A stretch of DNA of 49,607 nt. It comes from Acidovorax sp. Lineage in GTDB: Bacteria > Pseudomonadota > Gammaproteobacteria > Burkholderiales > Burkholderiaceae_C. The stretch lies in the NCBI RefSeq assembly GCF_027492855.1, contig NZ_JAPUDY010000089.1:1-49607 (forward strand). Direction: 5' to 3'. Below the pieces are notes generated by a model. The model had not been told where the DNA came from. It searched no databases and saw only the letters and a program-made list of their open reading frames with translations. Position numbers and translations under genes: made by a program. Below, in pieces: positions 8,541 through 17,519 of this stretch (positions within the stretch are counted from its first letter, which is position 1; each line of letters begins with the position of its first letter).

Positions 8541-9107
8541 CTACCGCCCCACCAGCAACGCCCGCACGTTGTCATCGATGGGCACGGCATAGTTGTGCGC
8601 CGCCACCACCATGTTGCCGTCGGGTTTGACCAGCTTGATGCTGACGTACAAAACGGTGGCCGACACCGCATAGGTGCCCACCACCACGGCCTGCGCATCG
8701 TGCGATCGGCTTACCTCGCGCAACTCGCGCGACAGCAGCAACTCGCCTTGCTCGCGCTGCATCACCACGTTGTCGCGCAGCTTGAGCTCCGTCACGGGAA
8801 AGCCCTGCTGCACCAGGCGACCTGCAATCTGCTCAGAAAAAATACGCCCCAGGCGGGACGACTCGCCCAGCCGGTCCACGTTCACCAAGGTAGCGACCAG
8901 CACTGCGTGTCCCCGGTCGAGCGGCGCGTTCTGCAGCAGCATGTCCGCCGCGTGGTGGTTGGCAACAATGATGGCGGTGCGCTGCCCGCCGGTGCGGCCC
9001 GCTCCTGAGGCGCCGTCGCCGTAGTAATAGCTCGCGCAGCCCGATAGCGCCGCCATCACTGCAGCCATCGCCGCCGCCCGCAAGGGCAAACCTCGGCCGC
9101 GCATCAT
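8541..9107 (-). CDS. FlgO-family outer-membrane lipoprotein
   Basis: 188-aa predicted lipoprotein: hydrophobic signal then lipobox LSGC-ASYYYG. The mature part (NHHAADMLLQN, ATLVNVDRLGESSRLGRIFS, QGFPVTELKLR, SHDAQAVVVGTYAVS) matches the FlgO domain, whose known members in vibrios stabilise or anchor the flagellum at the outer membrane. I chose ATG 9107, which overlaps the stop of the upstream lipoprotein gene (ATGA), implying translational coupling; a second ATG lies at 9104. Its place beside flhDC supports a motility role, but FlgO-like domains also occur away from flagella, so the exact function is inferred. Confidence 0.8.
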   Translation of the reverse strand: MMRGRGLPLRAAAMAAVMAALSGCASYYYGDGASGAGRTGGQRTAIIVANHHAADMLLQNAPLDRGHAVLVATLVNVDRLGESSRLGRIFSEQIAGRLVQQGFPVTELKLRDNVVMQREQGELLLSRELREVSRSHDAQAVVVGTYAVSATVLYVSIKLVKPDGNMVVAAHNYAVPIDDNVRALLVGR

Positions 9108-9958
9108 GGGCTCACCACCCGCCACGTCTTGATGGACGCGGGCGCGGGCCCCGGAAATTTTGGCTCTGCGGGCAAATACAACAGGGCATCGTCGTGGACG
9201 ATGGAATACACATCCGATGTCCCGGCCAAGTAGCGCCCCCCGCTTTCGAGCGCAGCGGTCACCAGCACCTCTGAGCGCGACGGCGCGCCCAGGCGGGGGT
9301 AGGTCACCGGAACCTCGGGCGCCACGGGGGCCTTGCGGATCTGCGTGGCCGCAACAGCCGCCCCAAAGGCACTGCCCGAGGCGATCACCACATCGCCCTC
9401 TGACGCCGCCTTGCCTGCCGCCATCTTGCTGGCGTCTGCGTCCTTGCCCTCACCGCCCTCGGCCGGGCGCAGCGAGTTCGCGCCATGGAAATGCACGCCG
9501 TCCCGCGCCACGCTCACGCCCGAGGCCAGCGGCGTCCACTCCAGCACGCTCGACGCAGGCTGGAGGTGCTGCACCACCTGTGCCTCAAAAACCAGTTGCA
9601 CGGTGGATGGCTCCGTCGTCACCGCCACGCCACGATCGGCCAGCCGGTTCATGAGCAGCTTGCGAAACCCCTGGTTGAAGCGGGTGTCGGCCTTCGCCGT
9701 GACGTAGATCGGGTGCGCCCCCGAAGGCCAGTCGCGCATCTTCTCGACCATGCGTGCGGCCATATCGTCGGCCAGCACATCCCAGTGGTGCACGGCGCGC
9801 AGGGTTTTCTGCCCCGACGCGGCATGCTTCTCTGGATATGGAACATCCGGCCCCGCGCAGCCCGCGCCCAGCAAGGCCAGCCCCAGAATGGGCCACAAGG
9901 GCAGTCGGCCCCTGCGCGCGCGCGTCAAGCGAAGGTGATCGGAGGATTGCATGGGCAT
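9104..9958 (-). CDS. Predicted lipoprotein of unknown function, coupled to the FlgO-like gene
   Basis: 284 aa with an N-terminal signal and lipobox LLGAGC-AGPD. The mature part has no domain I recognise. RFNQGFRKLLMNRLADRGVA and VQLVFEAQVVQHL suggest an alpha/beta unit similar in flavour to FlgO/LpoB-type envelope lipoproteins, followed by a low-complexity Gly/Ala/Lys linker (about 175-200). Its stop overlaps the start of the FlgO-like gene, so the pair is probably made together and may form an envelope complex. A second ATG at 9952 is possible. A flagellar role is only suggested by the neighbourhood. Confidence 0.7.
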   Translation of the reverse strand: MPMQSSDHLRLTRARRGRLPLWPILGLALLGAGCAGPDVPYPEKHAASGQKTLRAVHHWDVLADDMAARMVEKMRDWPSGAHPIYVTAKADTRFNQGFRKLLMNRLADRGVAVTTEPSTVQLVFEAQVVQHLQPASSVLEWTPLASGVSVARDGVHFHGANSLRPAEGGEGKDADASKMAAGKAASEGDVVIASGSAFGAAVAATQIRKAPVAPEVPVTYPRLGAPSRSEVLVTAALESGGRYLAGTSDVYSIVHDDALLYLPAEPKFPGPAPASIKTWRVVSP

Positions 9959-10087
9959 GATGCTATGCGCGCGCGCCGCGCCCTATCGGTCGAACAACGC
10001 GGGATTTGCGTGGCACTTTGCCTCCCACGGCGCGATGCGCCAGCGGCCTACAGGCAGGTTCCAACGACTACCCGCACAATCCGCCCC

Positions 10088-11338
10088 ATGACTGCGCCCT
10101 CCGCCGAACCCCTTCCGCCGCCCGCATCCGCACCAGCCCCCGAGCCGACGGGCCCGGAGCCCGTGCCGCCCAACACCGAGCCCGCCCCGCCAATTTTGCC
10201 CCCTGGCGCGGCCGCCAGCCCCCCCACCCCTCTGGCCCCTTTGATGCTCCACATGCCGGTGGACGTGCGCAACCTGTCGCTGGCGCTGCTGGCCCTGTTC
10301 GCCAGCGTGGCCCTGCTGCACTGGGCCAGCGCAGTGTTCATCCCCATCATGCTCAGCCTGCTGCTCACCACGGCCTTGCGGCCCACGGTGGACATGCTGT
10401 ACCGCTCGCACATCCCGCGCTGGCTGGGCGCGGGCGCACTGCTCATCGCCATCGTCTCGGGGCTGGCTAGCACCGCCTGGTCGCTCAGCGACGGCGCGGC
10501 CCAACTGGTGGACTCCCTGCCCGTGGCCGCCAAAAAGGTGCGCGACAACCTCAAGGCCCGCGCAGGGGGCAACAGCCCGCTGGACACCATGCAAAAGGCC
10601 GCCACGCAGATCGAACAGGCCGCCAGCGAGAACAGCGCCGCCGCCCCACAACGCCGGGGGGTTCAGCGGGTCATCGTCGAACGCCCGCCCTTCAACATCC
10701 GCGACTACCTCTGGAGCGGCACCATGGGCCTCATGTCGGCGCTGGGGCAGCTCATGGTGGTGGTGTTCCTGACCTATTTCGCCCTCGCCTCGGGCAACCT
10801 GCTGCGCGACAAACTGCTGCGCATCGCTGGCACCAGCCTGGAGCGGCGCAAGGTCACCGCCCGCGTACTGAGCGACATTACCAGCCAGATCCAGCGCTAT
10901 CTGCTGCTGCAGGTATTCACCAGCGTACTGGTGGGCGTGGCCACCGGCCTGGCCTACTGGGCGCTGGGCCTGCAAAACGCAGCGGTGTGGGGGGTGGCGG
11001 CGGGCGTGCTCAACCTGGCACCCTACATCGGCTCGGCACTGGTCACCGGCGCATCGGCACTGGTGGCCTTTTTGCAGTTCGGCACCCTCGACATGGCGCT
11101 GGCCATTGGCGGCGCATCGCTGGTCATCCACACCCTCGTCGGCAACCTGCTCACCCCCTGGCTCACCAGCCGCACCAGCAGCATGAGCCCCGTCGCCGTG
11201 TTCGTGAGCGTGCTGGCCTGGGGCTGGCTCTGGGGCCTGTGGGGGCTGCTGCTGGGCATCCCGGTGATGATGGCGGTGAAGGCGGTGTGCGACCGGGTGG
11301 AGGATTTGAAGGCGGTGGGGGAATTGCTGGGGGATTGA
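10088..11338 (+). CDS. AI-2E family (PerM/TqsA-like) membrane permease
   Basis: 416 aa. A proline-rich N-terminal tail of about 50 residues precedes the membrane domain. Then come paired helices (LALLALFASVALLHWASAVF, IMLSLLLTTALRPTVDMLYR), a central soluble segment (about 140-205), and the C-terminal helix cluster with VGVATGLAYWALGLQNAAVW, NLAPYIGSALVTG and WGLLLGIPVMMAVKAV, typical of AI-2E transporters. Members export small molecules or ions (autoinducer-2 or Na+/H+ in some cases); the substrate here is unknown. I chose ATG 10088; the longer open frame upstream lies antisense to the lipoprotein gene. A truncated ORF6N gene begins immediately after the stop. Confidence 0.88.
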   Translation: MTAPSAEPLPPPASAPAPEPTGPEPVPPNTEPAPPILPPGAAASPPTPLAPLMLHMPVDVRNLSLALLALFASVALLHWASAVFIPIMLSLLLTTALRPTVDMLYRSHIPRWLGAGALLIAIVSGLASTAWSLSDGAAQLVDSLPVAAKKVRDNLKARAGGNSPLDTMQKAATQIEQAASENSAAAPQRRGVQRVIVERPPFNIRDYLWSGTMGLMSALGQLMVVVFLTYFALASGNLLRDKLLRIAGTSLERRKVTARVLSDITSQIQRYLLLQVFTSVLVGVATGLAYWALGLQNAAVWGVAAGVLNLAPYIGSALVTGASALVAFLQFGTLDMALAIGGASLVIHTLVGNLLTPWLTSRTSSMSPVAVFVSVLAWGWLWGLWGLLLGIPVMMAVKAVCDRVEDLKAVGELLGD

Positions 11339-11351
11339 GGGGCGGGGTGAT

Positions 11352-11840
11352 GTGGACCTGGTCGCGCTGTACGGGGTGCCCACCAAGCGGCTCAATGAGC
11401 AGGTTAAGCGCAACCGGGAGCGGTTTCCGGCAGATTTCTTGTTTCAGCTCACCGCTGCCGAGAAGGCCGAGGTGGTCGCAAATTGCGACCACCTGCAAAA
11501 GCTCAAGTTCTCCAAGGTGCTGCCCTATGCGTTCACCGAACATGGGGCGATTCAGGCGGCCAATGTGCTGGCCAGCGCCCAGGCGGTGGATATGGGGATT
11601 TATGTGGTGCGGGCCTTCGTGCATCTGCGCGAGGCGCTGGCCACAAACGCCGATGTGGCCAAGCGGCTGGCTGAGCTGGAGATGAGGACGGAGAGCCTGG
11701 AGCTTTCGCACGATACCTTCAGCCGCAACACCCGGTTGCAATTGCGCCAGCTGCTGGATGCCGTGCGGGAGCTGACCACACCGCCTGATCCGCCCAAGCG
11801 GCCTATCGGGTTTGTGACGCCCGAGGACAAGAAGGCGTAG
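11352..11840 (+). pseudogene. ORF6N-domain protein, 5'-truncated
   Basis: About 162 codons are open from a GTG. The sequence begins DLVALYGVPTKRLNEQVKRN, which in intact ORF6N (KilA-N-associated, phage antirepressor-like) proteins is preceded by roughly 25-30 residues, including the first strands of the domain. That part is absent here because the frame abuts the end of the AI-2E gene only 13 bp upstream. The rest looks intact: RFPADFLFQL, LPYAFTEHGAIQAANVL, and a C-terminal coiled-coil tail. The most likely reading is a fragment left by recombination at the 3' end of the permease gene; a short active form from the GTG is possible but less likely. Confidence 0.7.
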
Positions 11841-11868
11841 CGCCCAACAACCCTGCGGCTAAAAGAAG

Positions 11869-11920
11869 AAGCCACCTGAATCCCGCAGCTTTATCGCTGG
11901 CGGGAGGCAGGTGGCTTTTT
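11869..11920 (+). terminator. Intrinsic terminator after the ORF6N fragment
   Basis: AAGCCACCTG (11869-11878) pairs with CAGGTGGCTT (11908-11917), with inner pairing around CCCGCAGC/GCTGGCGGG, and is followed by a T run. It ends plus-strand transcription from the permease/ORF6N region. Confidence 0.8.
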
Positions 11921-11976
11921 GTGTGAGTAATAGACCTCAGTGCGTGGCTACCTCAAGACCTGGGCCGCACACGGCA

Positions 11977-12195
11977 TCACTGCTTCGGCCTCTTCCAAAT
12001 GGCATGGGCAACAATTGCAATCCCGATTAGGAGCGACGGCATCCCTCCCGCCAAGAACTCGTAGTCCTTGGGAAGAAGCAACTTGAACACGTCGTCTACC
12101 CAGCAACTCGTGCGGCACATTCGTTGACCGCTCACCATGAGAGCCAGTCCAATTGATATGGCTGTGAGCCCGATTCCAATGCCGATCTTGTTCAT
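11977..12195 (-). CDS. Small membrane protein, unknown
   Basis: 72 aa with two likely membrane helices (IGIGIGLTAISIGLALMVSG and SLLIGIAIVAHAIW) around a short Cys-containing loop. AGGA sits 8 nt before the ATG. It starts 12 bp after the stop of the small gene upstream on the same strand, so the two probably form one unit. I do not recognise the family. The size, topology and pairing would fit an immunity-type partner of a toxin fragment, but this is a guess. Confidence 0.5.
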   Translation of the reverse strand: MNKIGIGIGLTAISIGLALMVSGQRMCRTSCWVDDVFKLLLPKDYEFLAGGMPSLLIGIAIVAHAIWKRPKQ

Positions 12196-12207
12196 ATATC
12201 GGTCCTA

Positions 12208-12486
12208 TTAGCGAATGGCTCGCCACATGCGGCCGAGTTGCCCACCACTGCGGCGGTATTTGTCATAGATGCCTGGGAAATCAGTGTTCGGATCAAACTG
12301 GGGCGGATTGAACACTGGGCCGAGATTTGTTTGGGTGCACTTGCACCCGCTTGGGGCGTCATCTTGGTGATAAGCCGCAGGCAAGAAATCGGTCGGAGAT
12401 TTCCCCGGAGTACAAGAGTTTTCACTGCACTCCCACCGCAAGCAACGGAGCCGGTAATCGCCCTCATCCGGATTGGGTACGAACAT
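12208..12486 (-). CDS. Small unknown protein, possibly a truncated C-terminal fragment
   Basis: 92 codons from ATG 12486, Cys-rich at the N-terminus (RCLRWECSENSCTPG) and ending YDKYRRSGGQLGRMWRAIR. The frame stays open about 13 codons upstream of the ATG (GNQSAWESGAE) before a stop. This suggests the ATG may not be the original start and that this is the tail of a larger gene lost by rearrangement. Base composition is lower in G+C than the backbone genes. No domain is recognised. It could be the tip of a polymorphic toxin, with the adjacent 72-aa membrane protein as partner; the evidence is weak. Confidence 0.4.
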   Translation of the reverse strand: MFVPNPDEGDYRLRCLRWECSENSCTPGKSPTDFLPAAYHQDDAPSGCKCTQTNLGPVFNPPQFDPNTDFPGIYDKYRRSGGQLGRMWRAIR

Positions 12487-12495
12487 CTCAGCGCC

Positions 12496-12803
12496 TGACT
12501 CCCAAGCAGACTGGTTGCCCTCTATTCTTATTCACTGAAATACAGGATATTGCTCTTCGATTTTTAATCCGCCAACTATCAAGTTAGTGACGAGGATATA
12601 CCATCTTTCGAAAATCAAAGATGCGAGAAACCAAATAAATTACGCTTACTTAATCCATCGCTGCTTCACGAATTTCGACCCATAAAATGGGACGACTCTA
12701 TGCGGCACATGAGCGATCAGCAATAGATATCGGTCAATACTCTTGCGAAGAACCGTATCTTTCGCTCCTCTCAAACGGGTGAATGAAGCCCCAGGCAGTC
12801 AAC
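12496..12803. other. Low-G+C stretch without a gene
   Basis: About 300 bp between the small gene pair and the 3' end of ppc. It is AT-richer than the surroundings and contains no open frame I can support. Together with the truncated ORF6N and orphan small genes it looks like a scar of past insertions. Confidence 0.4.
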
Positions 12804-15596
12804 CTACCCCGTATTCCTCAACCCCGCCGCAATCCCATTAATAGAAATGTGAATCCCCGTCTGCACCCGCTCATCCCCTCGCCCTGCACGCCAGCGGCGC
12901 ACCAGTTCGACCTGCAGATGGTGCAGCGGGTCGATGTACGGAAAGCGGTGCTTGATGGAGCGGGCCAGCGCGGCGTTGTGGGTGAGACGCTGTTTGTCGC
13001 CCGTGATGCGGGTCAGGGCCTCGGCCGTGCGGTGCCATTCGGCCTCGATGACGGTGAACACCTTCTTGCGCAGGCGGGCGTCGGTCACGAGTTCGCTGTA
13101 GCGTGAGGCCAGGGCCAAGTCGCTTTTGGCGAGCACCATGTCCATGTTGGACAGCAGGGTGCGGAAGAACGGCCACTGGCGATACATCTTCTGCAGCAGG
13201 GCCAGTTGGGCCTTTGGGTCTTTGCCCTCGGTGTTGTTCACGAATGCGTCCACGGCCGATCCAAAACCGAACCAGCCTGGCAGCGTGAGGCGGCACTGGC
13301 CCCAGCTAAAGCCCCAGGGGATGGCGCGCAGGTCTTCGATTTTCTGGCTGGCTTTGCGGCTGGCGGGGCGCGAGCCGATGTTGAGCTCGGCGATCTCGCG
13401 GATGGGCGTGGAGTTGAAGAAATATTCGGTGAAGCCCGGTGTTTCATACACCAGCGCGCGGTAGCTGGCCATGCTGGCCAGCGATAGCTGCGCGGCAGCG
13501 TCCAGAAACGCCTTGGTGGCGGGCTTGGTGGGCTGCAGCAGCGTGGCTTCGAGCGTGGCGGCCACCAGGGTTTCGAGGTTGCGGCGGCCGATCTCGGGGT
13601 TGGCGTATTTGGAGGCGATGACTTCGCCCTGTTCCGTCAGGCGGATCTGGCCGCGCACGGTGCCGGGGGGCTGGGCCAGGATGGCCTGGTAGCTGGGGCC
13701 ACCGCCCCGGCCCACGGTGCCGCCACGGCCATGGAACATGCGCAGCTGGATGCCGTGGCTGGTAGCCAATTCGTCGAACAGTTCCACCAGCGCGATCTCG
13801 GCGCGGTACAGCTCCCAGTTGCTGGTGAAGATGCCGCCGTCTTTGTTGCTGTCACTGTAGCCGAGCATGATGTCCTGCTCGCCGCCGCTGCGCTGTACCA
13901 GCGCGGCCACACCGGGCAGCGCATAGAACTCGCGCATGATGGGCGCGGCATTGCGCAGGTCTTCGATGGTCTCGAACAGCGGCACCACGATGAGGTGGTT
14001 TTTCGACTCGGCATCGAGCGTGCCGGTCATCAGGCCCACTTCTTTTTGCAGCAGCAGCACTTCCAGCAGGTCGCTCACCGTTTCGGTGTGGCTGATGATG
14101 TAGTGGCGGATAGCCTCGTGGCCGTAGCGCTCGCGCATCACGCGGGCGGTTTCAAAAATGGCCAACTCGCCCTGGGTGTGGGCCGAATACTGCGCGCCCA
14201 CCACACGCAGCGGGCGGGCGTCGCACAGCAGCTTGATAAGCAAGGCGCGTTTGGCGGCCTCTTGCAGGTTGGCGTAGTTCGATTCGATGCGGGCGGCGGC
14301 CAGCAGCTCGGCCACCACTTCTTCGTGTTTGTCGGAGCTTTGGCGCAGGTCCACCGTGGCCAGGTGAAAGCCGAACACCTGCACGGCGCGGATCAGCGGG
14401 TGCAGGCGCTCGGCGGCCAGGGCCTCGCCGTGGTGCGACCGGAGCGAGGCATCGATCACACGCAGGTCAGCCAGGAACTCTTGTGCGCTGGCATAGGCGT
14501 TCTGTGGCGCCACCGCATGGCGCGCGGCATCGCCGCCCGTTAATTCCTTGAGCGAGGCGGCCAGGCGCGCATACACGCCCGTGAGCGCACGGCGGTAGGG
14601 TTCGTCCACGCGGTGCGCGCTGGTGTCGGGCGAGCGCAGAGCCAGGGCCTCCATTTCGGCCGACACATGCACCAGGCGCGCCGACAGCGACAGCTCGCCA
14701 CCCAGGTAATGCACCTCGGTCAGGTAATGGCGCAGGGCCACTTCGGCCTGGCGGCGCAGTGCGTGCCGCAGGGTCTCTGCAGTCACGTTGGGGTTGCCGT
14801 CGCGGTCGCCGCCAATCCACTGGCCCATGCGCAAAAAGCTGTGCACGGGGTACTGGCCGAGTTCGCTCTCCAGGTCGGCATAGATCTTGGGGATCTCGCG
14901 CAGAAAGGTGGCTTCGTAATAAGAGAGCGCGTTCTCGATCTCGTCGGCCACGGTGAGCTTGCTGTAGCGCAAAAGGCGCGTTTGCCACAGCTGGGCCACG
15001 CGGGCGCGCAGCAGGGCCTCGTTGGCGGCCAGCTCGCGCGGGGTGAGCGCGTCTTTGGCGCTGTTGTAGAGCTGGGCGCGCACCTGGATGTCGTCGCGCG
15101 TGGCCAGCAGTTGGGCAATGTCGCGCTCGGCATCCAGAATGCTTTTGCGCTGCACTTCGGTGGGGTGGGCGGTGAGCACGGGGGCCACGTAGCTACCCGC
15201 CAGCGTTTGCGAAATGGTCTTGGGCGCAATGCCGGCCCAGCGCAGACGCGACAGGGCCACTTCGATGCTGCCCTCTTGCGTGTCGCCCGCGCGCTCGTGC
15301 ACGGCGCGGCGGCGGATGTGGTGGCGGTCTTCGGCCAGGTTGGCCAGATGGCTGAAATAGGTGAAGGCGCGGATCACGCTCACCGTTTGGTCGCCCGACA
15401 GCGCCTTGAGCAGCTTCTTGAGCGCGCGGTCGGCCTCCTGGTCGGCATCGCGGCGGAAGGCCACCGAGAGCTTGCGCACCTGCTCGACGAGTTCGTAGGC
15501 CTCCACCCCTTCCTGCTCACGGATCACGTCGCCCAGAATGCGGCCCAGCAGGCGGATGTCGTCAATCAGGGGCTGGTCCTTGTCGGATCGTTTCAT
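12804..15596 (-). CDS. ppc: Phosphoenolpyruvate carboxylase
   Basis: Carboxylates PEP with bicarbonate to oxaloacetate, replenishing the TCA cycle. 930 aa, the usual bacterial length. Seen: the catalytic-His region [13 protein letters not shown], the [10 protein letters not shown] motif, the glycine-rich loop [14 protein letters not shown], and the conserved C-terminus ending in [14 protein letters not shown] chose ATG 15596 because GGAG lies 8-9 nt upstream; the frame extends further but into the divergent promoter region. It is divergent from the hem operon, with 128 bp between. Allosteric control by aspartate and acetyl-CoA is known for the family but cannot be read here. Confidence 0.97.
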   Translation of the reverse strand: MKRSDKDQPLIDDIRLLGRILGDVIREQEGVEAYELVEQVRKLSVAFRRDADQEADRALKKLLKALSGDQTVSVIRAFTYFSHLANLAEDRHHIRRRAVHERAGDTQEGSIEVALSRLRWAGIAPKTISQTLAGSYVAPVLTAHPTEVQRKSILDAERDIAQLLATRDDIQVRAQLYNSAKDALTPRELAANEALLRARVAQLWQTRLLRYSKLTVADEIENALSYYEATFLREIPKIYADLESELGQYPVHSFLRMGQWIGGDRDGNPNVTAETLRHALRRQAEVALRHYLTEVHYLGGELSLSARLVHVSAEMEALALRSPDTSAHRVDEPYRRALTGVYARLAASLKELTGGDAARHAVAPQNAYASAQEFLADLRVIDASLRSHHGEALAAERLHPLIRAVQVFGFHLATVDLRQSSDKHEEVVAELLAAARIESNYANLQEAAKRALLIKLLCDARPLRVVGAQYSAHTQGELAIFETARVMRERYGHEAIRHYIISHTETVSDLLEVLLLQKEVGLMTGTLDAESKNHLIVVPLFETIEDLRNAAPIMREFYALPGVAALVQRSGGEQDIMLGYSDSNKDGGIFTSNWELYRAEIALVELFDELATSHGIQLRMFHGRGGTVGRGGGPSYQAILAQPPGTVRGQIRLTEQGEVIASKYANPEIGRRNLETLVAATLEATLLQPTKPATKAFLDAAAQLSLASMASYRALVYETPGFTEYFFNSTPIREIAELNIGSRPASRKASQKIEDLRAIPWGFSWGQCRLTLPGWFGFGSAVDAFVNNTEGKDPKAQLALLQKMYRQWPFFRTLLSNMDMVLAKSDLALASRYSELVTDARLRKKVFTVIEAEWHRTAEALTRITGDKQRLTHNAALARSIKHRFPYIDPLHHLQVELVRRWRAGRGDERVQTGIHISINGIAAGLRNTG

Positions 15597-15724
15597 GCAG
15601 GTGTCTCCGGAATGGATGGGATGGCCCGGCGCCGCACGCCTGCACAGCCGCAGGCCGCACCAGCCCCGGTGCGGGCGCATGCTAGCATCCTGAGCCCCTG
15701 AATAATTACAAACAGGTTACGAAC

Positions 15725-16666
15725 TTGAGCGCCGCAAAAACACTTCCGATCACCATCGCCACCCGCGAAAGCCGCCTGGCACTGTGGCAGGCCGAGCATG
15801 TGAAAGCCCTGCTGGAGGCCCGTGGCCACAGCGTGCAACTGCTGGGCATGACAACCCAGGGCGACCAGATTTTGGACCGCTCGCTCAGCAAAGTGGGCGG
15901 CAAGGGCCTGTTCGTGAAAGAGCTGGAAGTGGCGCTGGAAGAAGGCCGTGCCGACATCGCCGTGCACTCGCTGAAAGACGTGCCCATGGAGCTGCCCGAA
16001 GGCTTTGCCCTGGCCTGCGTGATGGAGCGCGAAGACCCGCGCGATGCGTTTGTCTCCCCCCGCTACGAGAACCTCGACGCCCTGCCCCAGGGCGCCGTGG
16101 TGGGCACATCCAGCCTGCGCCGCCAGGTGCTGCTGCAGGCCCTGCGGCCTGACCTCAAGATCGAGCCGCTGCGCGGCAACCTGGACACCCGCCTGCGCAA
16201 GCTCGACGAAGGCCAGTACGACGCCATCGTGCTCGCGGCGGCGGGCCTCAAGCGCCTGGGGCTCGAAGCCCGCATCCGCTCCACGTTCGCGCCCACCGCC
16301 ATGCTGCCTGCTGCAGGCCAGGGCGCGTTGGGCATCGAAGTGCGCAGCAACCGGCAAGACCTGATCGACGCGCTGGCCCCGCTGGCACACCAAGGCACCT
16401 GGCTCACCGTGGCCGCCGAGCGCGCCGTGAGCCGCGCCATGGGCGGCAGTTGCTCCATGCCGCTGGCGGCGCACGGCACGCTGGCCGATGGCATGCTGCA
16501 GCTCGACGCTGCCTGGGGCGACCCGGACGGCCAGACCCCACTGGTGCGCGCGCAGGCCAGCGCCGCCATCACCACACTGGCGCAGGCCGAAGCCCTGGGC
16601 GATGCGATTGCCCAGCAGCTGCGTGCTGGCGGCGCCCTGGCCGTGGCCCCGGCGCACGGCGCCTGA
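15725..16666 (+). CDS. hemC: Hydroxymethylbilane synthase (porphobilinogen deaminase)
   Basis: Polymerises four porphobilinogens to hydroxymethylbilane in the cytosol. 313 aa, with [19 protein letters not shown] at the N-terminus, [27 protein letters not shown], and the dipyrromethane-cofactor cysteine C243 in GGSCSMPLA. No ATG fits the conserved N-terminus; the frame begins at TTG 15725 after a weak AGG, so a TTG start is proposed. First gene of hemC-hemD-hemX-hemY, which together carry the middle steps of heme synthesis. Confidence 0.95.
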   Translation: MSAAKTLPITIATRESRLALWQAEHVKALLEARGHSVQLLGMTTQGDQILDRSLSKVGGKGLFVKELEVALEEGRADIAVHSLKDVPMELPEGFALACVMEREDPRDAFVSPRYENLDALPQGAVVGTSSLRRQVLLQALRPDLKIEPLRGNLDTRLRKLDEGQYDAIVLAAAGLKRLGLEARIRSTFAPTAMLPAAGQGALGIEVRSNRQDLIDALAPLAHQGTWLTVAAERAVSRAMGGSCSMPLAAHGTLADGMLQLDAAWGDPDGQTPLVRAQASAAITTLAQAEALGDAIAQQLRAGGALAVAPAHGA

Positions 16667-16703
16667 GCCCGCCTGGCGACGCAACGCAACGCAAGTTCGC
16701 ACC

Positions 16704-17519
16704 ATGGCCCGGGTGATCGTCACGCGGCCCGCCCGCGAGGCGGCCCATTGGGTAGAGCAGCTAGGGGCGCGCGGCATCCGGGCCGTGGCACTGCCGCTCA
16801 TCGCCATTGGCCCCAGCACCGCGCCCGGCGCGCAGCAGGTGCTGGCCCAGGCCCGCCAACAACAAGACCAGTACCGTGCGCTGATGTTTGTCAGCGGCAA
16901 TGCTGCGGCCTTTTTTTATGCATCAAATCAGTCTCTAGCGCTTATTGAACAAGCGCAAGCAGCTATCAAAACAAGAGCATGGGCACCCGGCCCTGGCACG
17001 GCCCGCGCGCTGGAGCAGGCCGGTGTCCCGCGCGAGCGCATCGACGGCCCTGCGCCCGACGCGCCGCAGTTCGACTCCGAGGCGCTCTGGCAGCAGGTCG
17101 GCCCACAGATTCGGCCGGGGGACCGCGTGCTCATCGTGCGCGGCCGCTCCGCCACGCCCGATGACGCCCATGAAAACACCCAGGGCACGGGCCGCGACTG
17201 GCTGGCGCGGCAGATCGAAGCGGCTGGCGGCCAGGTGGAGTTTGTGGTGGCCTACGAACGCGGCGCCCCCCAGTTCACCGCCGACGAGGTGGCGCTGGCG
17301 CAACAGGCAGCGCAGGACGGCTCCTTCTGGCTGCTCAGCAGCTCCGAGGCGGTGGCCCACCTTGCAGAGGCCCTGCCCGCCCAGCGTTGGAGCGCCGCGC
17401 GCGCGCTGGCCACACACCCGCGCATCGCCGAGGCCGCCCGCAAAGCAGGCTTTGGCCTGGTGCGGGAATGCCGACCCGCATTGGAAGACGTGGTGGCCTC
17501 GATAGAATCGGCCCAATGA
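16704..17519 (+). CDS. hemD: Uroporphyrinogen-III synthase with repeat-encoded insert
   Basis: Cyclises hydroxymethylbilane with D-ring inversion to uroporphyrinogen III. 271 aa: N-terminal RVIVTRPAREAAHWVEQL, RALMFVSGNAA ending domain 1, GDRVLIVRG in the middle and DGSFWLLSSSEAVAHLAEAL. Residues 70-90 (FFYASNQSLALIEQAQAAIK, then T) are encoded by a copy of dispersed repeat A, AT-richer than its flanks. They sit where family members normally run from SxNA(A/V) straight to the AVGxxTA-like segment (here APGPGTARAL). The insert adds a helix-like surface segment and keeps the frame. The stop overlaps the hemX start (ATGA). Confidence 0.92.
   Translation: MARVIVTRPAREAAHWVEQLGARGIRAVALPLIAIGPSTAPGAQQVLAQARQQQDQYRALMFVSGNAAAFFYASNQSLALIEQAQAAIKTRAWAPGPGTARALEQAGVPRERIDGPAPDAPQFDSEALWQQVGPQIRPGDRVLIVRGRSATPDDAHENTQGTGRDWLARQIEAAGGQVEFVVAYERGAPQFTADEVALAQQAAQDGSFWLLSSSEAVAHLAEALPAQRWSAARALATHPRIAEAARKAGFGLVRECRPALEDVVASIESAQ
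16911..16973 (-). repeat. Dispersed hairpin repeat A, copy 4, inside hemD
   Basis: Contains CTCTAGCGCTTATTGAAC and AAGCGCAAGCAGCTATCAAA, the two hairpin arms of repeat A. It is read in frame as hemD residues 70-90. Both flanking coding segments resemble an intact hemD. Confidence 0.8.
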
